Position numbers and translations under genes: made by a program. Under the pieces are notes generated by a model. The model worked only from the letters and a program-made list of their open reading frames with translations, had not been told where the DNA came from and ran no database searches. Of a DNA stretch of 7,258 nt, positions 1 to 6,140 are shown one piece after another (position 1 is the first letter of the stretch; each line of letters starts with the position of its first letter). Source of the stretch: Bacteroidota bacterium (lineage in GTDB: Bacteria; Bacteroidota; Bacteroidia; Chitinophagales; Chitinophagaceae); contig JAEZIL010000178.1 of the NCBI GenBank assembly GCA_023436685.1, positions 1 through 7,258 on the forward strand, given 5' to 3'.

Positions 1-81
1 GAAACTTAGCAAAACTTAACAACGTATATAAAATTCCACATTTGTCGCCGGGGTCATCATTCTACTATACGGCAATCTGCG

Positions 82-89
82 TAGATTTG
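82..89 (+). promoter_or_regulatory. Candidate Bacteroidota -7 box before the aldehyde dehydrogenase
   Basis: TAGATTTG matches the Bacteroidota -7 consensus TAnnTTTG in every fixed position. It ends 7 bases before the ATG at 97. No TTG -33 element is visible at the usual distance of about 19 bases upstream, so the match is only half of a promoter. If it is used, transcription starts within a few bases of the start codon and the mRNA is essentially leaderless, which agrees with the lack of a Shine-Dalgarno sequence. The rest of bases 1-81 is AT-rich non-coding sequence with a small imperfect direct repeat (aaacttagc/aaacttaac at 2-20) and nothing else I can name. Confidence 0.35.
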
Positions 90-96
90 CACCCAT

Positions 97-1554
97 ATGA
101 ATCTCCAGGCTCCCCAACATATAGCCAACTATATAGCAGGCTCTTTACAGGCCCCGCTCAACGGCAAGTATATCGACAATATCAACCCCGCCACCGGCGA
201 GGTGTACAGTCAAACCCCCGACAGCGACCTGCAGGATGTGGAAGAGGCCGTAGGCGCCGCCAAAGCAGCCTTCCCGGCATGGAGCACCACCCCTGCCGAA
301 GAGCGCTTCAAGATACTAAATCGCATAGCCGAGCTGATAGACCAAAACCTGGATGCACTGGCCCTTGCCGAAACCAACGACAATGGCAAGCCGCTTTGGC
401 TCAGCAAGAAGGTAGACATACCCCGCGCCAGCAGCAACTTCCGCTTCTTCGCTACGGGGCTTATGCACTTCAGTACCGAGAGCCACCAGATGGAAGACAA
501 GGCCATCAACTACACCCTGCGCCAGCCAATAGGCGTAGTAGGCTGTATCTCTCCCTGGAACCTGCCACTCTACCTCTTCACCTGGAAGATAGCCCCGGCA
601 CTGGCTGCAGGCAACTGCGTAATAGCAAAGCCCAGCGAGATAACCCCTATGACGGGCTACCTGCTCAGCATCATATGCCGGGAAGCCGGCCTGCCCGCCG
701 GTGTGTTGAACATAGTACACGGTACGGGGCCCAACTGTGGTTCAGCCATTGTATCGCACCCCGATATCAAAGCCATATCCTTCACGGGCAGCACCCGTGC
801 AGGCAAAGACATAGCCTCTATTGCGGCACCTATGTTCAAGAAGGTATCGCTGGAGCTGGGGGGCAAGAACCCCAACATCATATTTGCCGACTGCGATTGG
901 GACAAGATGATGCGCACCACGCTGCAGTCATCCTTCGCCAACCAGGGGCAGATATGCCTTTGCGGCAGCCGCATACTGGTAGAAGAGAGCATCTACGACA
1001 AGTTCAAGGAAGAGTTCGTAGCGCGTGTGAAGAAGATGACCGTTGGCGATCCTTTGGATGAGAACAGCCGCCAGGGCGCTACGGTAAGCAAGATGCACTT
1101 TGAGAAGGTGATGGGTTGTATAAACCTGGCTGTAGAAGAAGGTGGTTCCATTCTTACCGGCGGCAAGCCTATCAAGCTAACAGGCCGTTGCGAGAATGGC
1201 TACTTCATAGAGCCAACAGTAATAGAAGGCCTGGGTGCCGAATGCCGCACCAATATGGAAGAGATCTTTGGCCCTGTGGTTACACTACAGTCCTTCAAAA
1301 CCGAAGATGAAGCCCTGATGCTAGCCAACGCCAGCGACTATGGACTGGCTGCCACTATCTGGACACAGGATGTTAGCCGTGCCAACCGTATAGCCATGAA
1401 GGTGCACAGCGGTATCATCTGGGTCAACTGCTGGCTGCTGCGCGATCTGCGCACGCCATTTGGTGGGTTCAAAAACTCTGGCGTGGGCCGCGAAGGTGGC
1501 TGGGATGCCCTGCGTTTCTTCACCGAACCTAAAAATGTTTGTATAGAACTATAA
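97..1554 (+). CDS. 2-aminomuconate 6-semialdehyde dehydrogenase (ALDH8A1-type aldehyde dehydrogenase)
   Basis: A complete NAD-dependent aldehyde dehydrogenase of 485 residues, the usual length for the family. Visible ALDH landmarks are SPWNLP with the oxyanion Asn155, the nucleotide-binding FTGST at 229-233, the general base Glu253 in LELGGK, the nucleophile Cys287 in NQGQICLC, and EEIFGP at 388-393. The protein resembles human ALDH8A1 closely, for example in SPWNLPLYL, TWKIAPA, the CWLLRDL segment at 445-451 and GREG at 464-467. Two arginines, Arg110 in DIPR and Arg449 in CWLLR, correspond to the pair that holds the substrate carboxylates in 2-aminomuconate semialdehyde dehydrogenases (alignment from memory). 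The enzyme would oxidise 2-aminomuconate semialdehyde to 2-aminomuconate in the cytoplasm, in tryptophan catabolism through kynurenine (the role of nbaE/amnC). The RidA-type deaminase gene downstream supplies the next step and supports the call. The ATG at 97 fits the family N-terminus; no Shine-Dalgarno is seen. A 2-hydroxymuconate semialdehyde dehydrogenase is the main alternative. Confidence 0.85.
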   Translation: MNLQAPQHIANYIAGSLQAPLNGKYIDNINPATGEVYSQTPDSDLQDVEEAVGAAKAAFPAWSTTPAEERFKILNRIAELIDQNLDALALAETNDNGKPLWLSKKVDIPRASSNFRFFATGLMHFSTESHQMEDKAINYTLRQPIGVVGCISPWNLPLYLFTWKIAPALAAGNCVIAKPSEITPMTGYLLSIICREAGLPAGVLNIVHGTGPNCGSAIVSHPDIKAISFTGSTRAGKDIASIAAPMFKKVSLELGGKNPNIIFADCDWDKMMRTTLQSSFANQGQICLCGSRILVEESIYDKFKEEFVARVKKMTVGDPLDENSRQGATVSKMHFEKVMGCINLAVEEGGSILTGGKPIKLTGRCENGYFIEPTVIEGLGAECRTNMEEIFGPVVTLQSFKTEDEALMLANASDYGLAATIWTQDVSRANRIAMKVHSGIIWVNCWLLRDLRTPFGGFKNSGVGREGGWDALRFFTEPKNVCIEL

Positions 1555-1597
1555 CATATTAATAAAAACAGAAGTCTTAATTTTACAGCACTGATAC

Positions 1598-1732
1598 ATG
1601 AAAATAGTTACCTCCATACTCGCCTTCTGCTACCTGTTGCTGGTAAGGCGCCTCCCTATTATGTGGGGCCTGGTGGGTGCTATTGTTGCATGGGTGCTGG
1701 TTAGCTTTGCTACCCGTTTCATTCATTTCTAA
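1598..1732 (+). CDS. Small two-helix membrane protein of unknown function (44 aa)
   Basis: An ATG-to-TAA frame encoding 44 residues, starting MKIVTSIL and ending ATRFIHF. It has two hydrophobic stretches, residues 3-16 and 20-38, separated by Arg17-Arg18 and a Pro at 20. This predicts either a helical hairpin or one inner-membrane helix with an amphipathic lead. A TGA two codons upstream fixes the ATG at 1598 as the first possible start. The frame lies 43 bases after the aldehyde dehydrogenase and 17 bases before the RidA gene on the same strand, so it would be translated from the same mRNA. Codon choice (ATA Ile, CTG Leu, GTA Val) resembles the neighbours. No clear ribosome binding site is visible, which is normal in this phylum. 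I do not recognise a family. It could be a chance frame in a 195-base gap, but its composition is distinctly membrane-protein-like. Confidence 0.55.
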   Translation: MKIVTSILAFCYLLLVRRLPIMWGLVGAIVAWVLVSFATRFIHF

Positions 1733-1749
1733 TTTATCAGTTACACACA

Positions 1750-2163
1750 ATGTCAGAACGTATATCTACCGATAAAGCCCCCAAGCCAGTAGGCCTCTAC
1801 CCACATGCTCGCCGCGTAGGCAACCTGTTGTTCCTTTCGGGCATAGGGCCGCGCACCGTTAGCGATGAGATTCCCGGCCTTAAGCTGGATAAGAACGGCA
1901 ACTTCCTCGAGTTTGATTTCGAGGCGCAATGCCGCAACGTATTCGATAACATACGTATAGTACTTGAGGAAAGCGGCAGCAGTTGGGATAAGCTGGTAGA
2001 TGTTACTGTATTCCTGGTAAACATGAAGCGCGACTTTGCTACCTACAACCGTGTGTATGCCGAGTACTTCAAAGACAACCAGCCTTGCCGCACTACAGTC
2101 GAGATCAATTCGCTGCCTACACCTATAGCTATAGAGCTAAAGTGTATCGCTACTATCGACTAA
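1750..2163 (+). CDS. RidA/YjgF family protein, probable 2-aminomuconate deaminase
   Basis: A complete 137-residue RidA-fold protein. The family's ligand-binding Arg is Arg114 (in CRTTVEINSLP) and the matching Glu is Glu129 (in IAIELKCIA), at the 15-residue spacing seen between Arg105 and Glu120 of canonical RidA. The segments GLYPHARRVGNLLFLSGIGP (15-34), EAQCRNVFDNIR (58-69) and PTPIAIELKCIATI (123-136) match what I recall of 2-aminomuconate deaminases (nbaF/amnD type) rather than housekeeping RidA, which has a different start (typically APxAIGPYSQA). The predicted reaction is hydrolytic deamination of 2-aminomuconate to 4-oxalocrotonate (2-oxohex-3-enedioate) with release of ammonia, in the cytoplasm, probably as a homotrimer. 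It is the step after the aldehyde dehydrogenase encoded upstream. It has no promoter of its own that I can see and is probably cotranscribed from upstream of 97. A generic enamine/imine deaminase is the fallback call. Confidence 0.8.
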   Translation: MSERISTDKAPKPVGLYPHARRVGNLLFLSGIGPRTVSDEIPGLKLDKNGNFLEFDFEAQCRNVFDNIRIVLEESGSSWDKLVDVTVFLVNMKRDFATYNRVYAEYFKDNQPCRTTVEINSLPTPIAIELKCIATID

Positions 2164-2169
2164 GCTATC

Positions 2170-2994
2170 TTATATCGGGAGGTCAACGCGTATCTGCTTG
2201 CTGAAAGGCTTGCCTTTAGCGTCTTTGCCGTCTATCTTCCACATCACACTGCGCAGTTCTACTGATAGTGGCTTCTGGTTTGCTGCGCGTATGCTCTTGG
2301 TGCTGTTCAGCCACTTCTGTGTCTGTGCCTTGCTAAGGCGTTTGCTACGCGCAGCACGTGTAATGGCATCGCGGATAGATGCATTAGTAACCTTTGGTGC
2401 GGCCAGCTTACGCTCGTTGATATCGGTAATCGTGTAAGTGCTGCCACTGCCCTTAACAGGCTGCCATCCTGTGGTGGTAGATAGTCTGTCAAGCACCAAT
2501 GTACCTAAGTTGTTCTCGGCAACTACTACTGTTTGGTAGCGTTGCGATACCTTTTGAACAGTACCATCTGTTACCTTTAGTTGCTTACCATCAAGATCAC
2601 CTTTGGTGAGTTGGTAAGTGCCGTTGCTGCCCTTGGCTGATACGTTTGGTATGAAAAGGTCAACCTCTTTGAGATCTATTGTCAGTCCATTCGCTTTAGC
2701 AACAGGCTTTGGGTTTTCTTCAGGCTGTTCTTCGGTAGGTTTAGCAGGCTCCGTTACTTGCGATGTTGCAGCAGTATCCACTGGTTTCTCATCTTCTTTG
2801 GGTTGCTCATTTTGAGGAGCTACGGGTTGATAATCCAACACCATATCCTGAAGATATGCAGAATCAGTTTCTGTAACTATCATGGCAGAATCGCCCAGTA
2901 TAATGGGGCCATTGCCTGTATTGCCCTGTTCTTCACAAGATGCTAATACGCCTGTTATGGCAAGCAGGAATATGATCTGATATGTTGCACGCAT
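2170..2994 (-). CDS. Lipoprotein of unknown function with Pro/Glu-rich linker
   Basis: A 274-residue protein with a typical short lipoprotein signal: Arg3, a hydrophobic core at 6-17 and a lipobox Leu17-Ala18-Ser19-Cys20, so it should be lipidated on Cys20. The next residues are Glu21-Glu22. An acidic patch next to the Cys recalls, but does not match cleanly, the surface-export signal of Bacteroidota lipoproteins, so inner face versus cell surface of the outer membrane is open. Residues about 56-100 are a low-complexity tether rich in Pro, Glu, Lys, Gln and Thr. From about 103 to the end is a predicted folded part, first beta-rich (103-190), then a basic helical stretch (204-238: ITRAARSKRLSKAQTQKW), then a final beta segment ending in IRVDLPI. 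I recognise no family. It starts 41 bases after the E1 gene on the same strand and may be read from the same mRNA; only a 7/8 -7-like box (TATTTTTA) lies in the gap. Its stop is 6 bases from that of the convergent RidA gene. Confidence 0.8.
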   Translation of the reverse strand: MRATYQIIFLLAITGVLASCEEQGNTGNGPIILGDSAMIVTETDSAYLQDMVLDYQPVAPQNEQPKEDEKPVDTAATSQVTEPAKPTEEQPEENPKPVAKANGLTIDLKEVDLFIPNVSAKGSNGTYQLTKGDLDGKQLKVTDGTVQKVSQRYQTVVVAENNLGTLVLDRLSTTTGWQPVKGSGSTYTITDINERKLAAPKVTNASIRDAITRAARSKRLSKAQTQKWLNSTKSIRAANQKPLSVELRSVMWKIDGKDAKGKPFSKQIRVDLPI

Positions 2995-3035
2995 ATTGAA
3001 AGGAAGATTCTAATAGCTAAAAATAATAAACGGCA

Positions 3036-5015
3036 CTAAAAGCTTAGCAGTTTCTGTACACTTTCGCCCAGCTTACCTTTTGCCATAAAGTTCTGCTCCA
3101 GTTCTATTGCAAATGGTACAGGGGTATCAAGGCTGGCGCAACGCACTATAGGCGCATCCAGGTACTGGAAACAATGTTCTGATATCCATGCGGAAAGTTC
3201 ACCGCCAATACCACCTATAAGCGTATCCTCATGCAACAGCAAAACCTTACCGGTGCGCTGCACAGATGCCTTGATTGCATCATAATCAAGTGGTAGTAAG
3301 CTGCGAAGGTCCAATATGTCGAAAGATACCTCCTGATGTTGTGCTGCATAATCGGTAGCCCAATGCACACCCGCACCATAAGTTATTATGCTGATATCGC
3401 TACCTTCCTGCACTTGCCTTGCTTTACCTATCTCAATAGTGTAATACTCATCAGGCACCATGCCACTTATGCTGCGGTAAAGAGCCTTATGCTCGAAGAA
3501 AATAATAGGATTAGGATCGGCTATGGCTGCATTCAAGAGGCCTTTTGCATCTTCGGGAGTAGCCGGATACAATACCTTTAAACCAGGCGTATGTACAAAC
3601 CATGCCTCGTTGCTCTGCGAGTGAAACGGGCCTGCACCTACACCACCACCTGTAGGCATACGTACTACCACATCGGCATTCTGACCCCAACGATAATGTA
3701 TCTTAGCCAGATTATTAATGATCTGGTTGAAACCTACAGTTACAAAATCAGCAAATTGCATTTCCATCATAGCCTTGTAACCTTTTATAGAAAGGCCCAG
3801 AGCTGTACCTACTATAGCACTTTCGCAAAGTGGTGTATTGCGTACCCGTTCTTTACCAAATTGCGATACAAAACCTTCTGTTACCTTAAAGGCTCCACCG
3901 TATTCGGCTATATCCTGTCCCATCAGTACCAGGTTGTCGTAGCGTTCCATACTTTGCTTCAACCCCTCGCTAATGGCTTGTATAAACTTCTTCTCAGACT
4001 TGGTACCCGACACAGGTATTGTGGTGCCGATGCTTGACGGTGCATATACATCACGCACCTCTTCGGCTGTATCGGGCTTAATAGGTTGTGCTGCAAAGCC
4101 CGTAGCCAATCCGTCTTCTATTTCTTTCTGAATGCCGGCACGTATTTCAGCTATCTTACCTTCTGTCAGTATTTTCTCTTTCAGCAAGTAGGCTTCAAAG
4201 TTGGCCACCGGATCTTTCTTGCCCCATTCTTCAAACAATTCTTTAGGTACATACTTTACACCGCTGGCCTCTTCATGGCCGCGCATGCGGAAGGTCATAC
4301 ACTCAATCAGTATCGGTTTTTGTTCTTTAATACAGTATTCGCGTGCTTCGCTGATGATCTTATAGACTTCCAGTATATTATTACCATCTATAGTAATGCC
4401 TTTCATGCCATAGCCTACAGCTCGGTCGGCCAGTTGTTTACAAATAAACTGTTCATTAACCGGCGTGCTCAAGCCATAGCCGTTATTTTCTATTAAAAAG
4501 ATAACAGGCAGGCCCCATACGGCAGCTACGTTCAGCGCTTCGTGGAAGTCACCTTCGCTGGTACCACCATCGCCGCTGAAGGCAAGCGATACTTTATTCT
4601 CCTTCTTAAGCTTGTGTGCCAATGCAATGCCATCGGCAATAGCAAGTTGAGGGCCCAGGTGCGATATCATGCCGCAGATGTGGTACTCATTTGCACCAAA
4701 GTGAAATGAACGCTCGCGGCCTTTGCTAAAGCCTTCTTTACGGCCTTGCCATTGCATGAATAGTTTATCGAAAGGCATTTTGCGCGCAGTGAACACCCCC
4801 AGGTTGCGGTGCAATGGCATAATGTACTCGTCACTATCAAGCGCCAGCGTGGCACCTATAGCAATAGCCTCTTGCCCAATACCGCTAAACCATTTACTGA
4901 TGCGGCCCTGGCGCAGCAGCACCAGCATCTTTTCCTCTATCATGCGCGGGCGCACAATCTCATTATAGAGTTGAAGTAGTTTTTCTTCGCTTAAGCCTTT
5001 ACGGTCGAAATTCAT
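3036..5015 (-). CDS. Fused E1 alpha/beta of a 2-oxoacid dehydrogenase complex, probably branched-chain (2-oxoisovalerate) type
   Basis: A 659-residue thiamine-diphosphate enzyme in which the E1 alpha part (about 1-310) and E1 beta part (about 342-659) are one chain, joined by a linker near 310-341. The alpha part carries the ThDP/Mg motif Gly148-Asp149-Gly150 through Asn177-Asn178. The beta part has the catalytic Glu398 in PLCESAIVG, the Tyr/Gly-rich TGGGVGAGPFHSQS (455-468) with His465, and His475 in VHTPGLKV, followed by YPATPEDAKGLL. It would decarboxylate a 2-oxoacid and pass the acyl group to a lipoyl E2; neither E2 nor E3 is in the window. Fused E1s of this form in Bacteroidota are usually annotated as 2-oxoisovalerate dehydrogenase (valine, leucine and isoleucine catabolism, branched fatty-acid primers), but substrate choice cannot be read safely from sequence. 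The usual alpha-subunit loop after RxxGH (SxSDD in mitochondrial-type enzymes) is EEASGVKY here (248-255). Start ATG at 5015 has no Shine-Dalgarno but a TAnnTTTG box 7 bases away. Confidence 0.9.
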   Translation of the reverse strand: MNFDRKGLSEEKLLQLYNEIVRPRMIEEKMLVLLRQGRISKWFSGIGQEAIAIGATLALDSDEYIMPLHRNLGVFTARKMPFDKLFMQWQGRKEGFSKGRERSFHFGANEYHICGMISHLGPQLAIADGIALAHKLKKENKVSLAFSGDGGTSEGDFHEALNVAAVWGLPVIFLIENNGYGLSTPVNEQFICKQLADRAVGYGMKGITIDGNNILEVYKIISEAREYCIKEQKPILIECMTFRMRGHEEASGVKYVPKELFEEWGKKDPVANFEAYLLKEKILTEGKIAEIRAGIQKEIEDGLATGFAAQPIKPDTAEEVRDVYAPSSIGTTIPVSGTKSEKKFIQAISEGLKQSMERYDNLVLMGQDIAEYGGAFKVTEGFVSQFGKERVRNTPLCESAIVGTALGLSIKGYKAMMEMQFADFVTVGFNQIINNLAKIHYRWGQNADVVVRMPTGGGVGAGPFHSQSNEAWFVHTPGLKVLYPATPEDAKGLLNAAIADPNPIIFFEHKALYRSISGMVPDEYYTIEIGKARQVQEGSDISIITYGAGVHWATDYAAQHQEVSFDILDLRSLLPLDYDAIKASVQRTGKVLLLHEDTLIGGIGGELSAWISEHCFQYLDAPIVRCASLDTPVPFAIELEQNFMAKGKLGESVQKLLSF

Positions 5016-5022
5016 AACTGCG

Positions 5023-5030
5023 CAAAAATA
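5023..5030 (-). promoter_or_regulatory. Candidate Bacteroidota -7 box before the fused E1 gene
   Basis: Read on the minus strand this is TATTTTTG, a full match to TAnnTTTG, lying 7 bases before the ATG at 5015. It sits in the 39-base gap after the methyltransferase stop, so E1 could be transcribed separately from the methyltransferase. No convincing TTG -33 element is present about 19 bases further upstream. The run of T makes a chance match easier, so this is a moderate call. Confidence 0.35.
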
Positions 5031-5054
5031 ACAATCTGCTCGCAGCTAGTGAAT

Positions 5055-5951
5055 TTATTGTTTGGTATAAACAGTTAATATACTGCCAGCTTTAATGGTA
5101 CTACCCATTAGCAGGTTTTTAGCAAGTATAGCCGGGTATAGTAATGTATAAAGTGACTTCAGTAAACTATTCCCGCCCGCCATCTGATTAATGGTAAGCC
5201 TGGTATAAAACCGGTATCTGGATAGCCTTTCTTCGATTATGTCTTTCACCTTAAGCGGATAAACATTGGCCAGGGCTTCAAATACTTCCTTATTCCACCA
5301 GCCCATATGGTGGGGTGGCATATTCAGCGCATCATATTTAAAATAATGAAACCAATAGGGATTATTGTTTGGTACACAAATTATAAGCTTCCCTCCTTTC
5401 TTCAGTGTTTTGATACTAGCTGTTACAAAGGAATCGATCTCGTTAATATGCTCCAGCACCTGGAAATAACATACAATATCATACTCTTCTGCATGTGTTT
5501 CAGCATGCTTTTGTATCGTATCGTTGTACATTGCCAGTCCGTTTTCCCGCCCTGTCTGTATAGCTTTATCGTTAAACTCCAGTCCAACGCAGTCGCATTT
5601 ACGGTGCTTCTTTATGTATTTTAAAAAATTCCCATACCCACATCCTATATCCAGTACTTTAGCGCCCTCATCTATAAATGGCAAGGCTGCATCATAGTCC
5701 CATTTCCAGTCGGCATAGTACCAGTCAAATTTCTGCAACCCTTCATAAAAGGCAGCATCGCCGGTAAGATGAAACGGATAAAAAAAACGGTATCCTGTCT
5801 GCTGACATTCATAGAGGCCTACTTCTTTCAACCCTGTAAAATATCCGGCTACATCTATATCAACCATATCCTGATATTGTTTTTCTATCAGCGATACGGG
5901 AATTTGTTCTACCAGCCTGGCTGGTTGGTGTGTTATGGGAGAAAGAACCAT
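5055..5951 (-). CDS. Class I SAM-dependent methyltransferase (Methyltransf_23-like)
   Basis: A Rossmann-fold methyltransferase of 298 residues counted from the ATG at 5951. SAM motif I is VLDIGCGYGNFL (99-110), the motif II acid is Glu125 (VGLEFN), and the post-motif VLEHI (165-169) and a KKGGKLIICVP strand (184-194) follow. The segment PPHHMGWWN (212-220) is typical of this group, and a hydrophobic C-terminal stretch lies near 266-283. Related enzymes modify sugars, lipids or small metabolites; the acceptor cannot be told from sequence and no glycosyltransferase or sugar gene is nearby. The frame can be extended to a TTG at 5981, but that TTG is the end of a TATATTTG -7 box, so ATG 5951 is the better start. 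It also has AAGG nine bases upstream and begins at MVLSPITH, where family members usually begin. The N-terminal region looks like a zinc-binding module that has lost most of its Cys. It is divergent from pyrG and 39 bases upstream of E1. Confidence 0.85.
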   Translation of the reverse strand: MVLSPITHQPARLVEQIPVSLIEKQYQDMVDIDVAGYFTGLKEVGLYECQQTGYRFFYPFHLTGDAAFYEGLQKFDWYYADWKWDYDAALPFIDEGAKVLDIGCGYGNFLKYIKKHRKCDCVGLEFNDKAIQTGRENGLAMYNDTIQKHAETHAEEYDIVCYFQVLEHINEIDSFVTASIKTLKKGGKLIICVPNNNPYWFHYFKYDALNMPPHHMGWWNKEVFEALANVYPLKVKDIIEERLSRYRFYTRLTINQMAGGNSLLKSLYTLLYPAILAKNLLMGSTIKAGSILTVYTKQ

Positions 5952-5978
5952 GTATGTCTGCCTTAATCTATTAAACGT

Positions 5979-5986
5979 CAAATATA
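5979..5986 (-). promoter_or_regulatory. Candidate -7 box for the methyltransferase gene
   Basis: On the minus strand this reads TATATTTG, a full match to TAnnTTTG, 27 bases before the ATG at 5951. A TTG lies at 6004-6002 with a 15-base spacer, shorter than the usual 17-23, so the -33 side is weak. The box overlaps the alternative TTG start codon of the methyltransferase frame, which argues against that start. Confidence 0.4.
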
Positions 5987-6030
5987 ATCATCATCTAATA
6001 ACAACTTATGCACAGTTGCAAACCGCATTA

Positions 6031-6060
6031 TTGAAAATTAAAACCAGTTCCTTACCTTTG
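6031..6060 (+). promoter_or_regulatory. Bacteroidota-type promoter for pyrG
   Basis: TTG at 6031-6033 and TACCTTTG at 6053-6060 are separated by 19 bases, an exact fit to the Bacteroidota sigma consensus (TTG, 17-23 bases, TAnnTTTG). This is the best promoter in the window. Transcription should begin a few bases after 6060, giving a 5' leader of about 75 bases before the pyrG ATG at 6141. The leader holds a weak AGGTG near 6132-6136 and only a marginal hairpin; I see no riboswitch or attenuator. Confidence 0.65.
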
Positions 6061-6140
6061 TGTGACCGCTACAGCTACTCCCTCAATTTTATTGTAATAT
6101 TTACCTAGCTGCGCATACCGGTCCGAAAAACAGGTGCGTT

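Noticed and set aside
42..1061. A 339-codon open frame on the + strand overlapping the aldehyde dehydrogenase.
   Set aside because: It is a shadow frame: its composition is Arg/Gln/Pro/His-rich with no motif, while the overlapping frame is a full-length enzyme with all catalytic residues.
2123..2134. Perfect 12-base palindrome CTATAGCTATAG inside the RidA gene.
   Set aside because: It encodes conserved residues of the PTPIAIEL segment with the genome's favoured ATA and GCT codons, so it is most likely a by-product of codon use.
2161..2172. Inverted repeat TAAG-CTAT-CTTA between the convergent stop codons, as a bidirectional terminator.
   Set aside because: The stem is only 4 AT-rich pairs, with no T tract on either side, so it is too weak to call.
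2995..3035. TATTTTTA in the E1-lipoprotein gap as a promoter for the lipoprotein.
   Set aside because: It misses the final G of the -7 consensus and has no TTG upstream at a proper distance; cotranscription with E1 is as likely.
3591..4496. Plus-strand frames of 148 and 136 codons opposite the E1 gene.
   Set aside because: They are antisense shadows of a well-conserved enzyme; the translations are Tyr/Phe/His-rich without domain signal.
6109..6140. Possible hairpin in the pyrG leader pairing CGCA with TGCG near the ribosome binding region.
   Set aside because: It has only 4+2 pairs with a bulge and a 13-base loop; not distinguishable from chance, and no known pyrG attenuator pattern is present.
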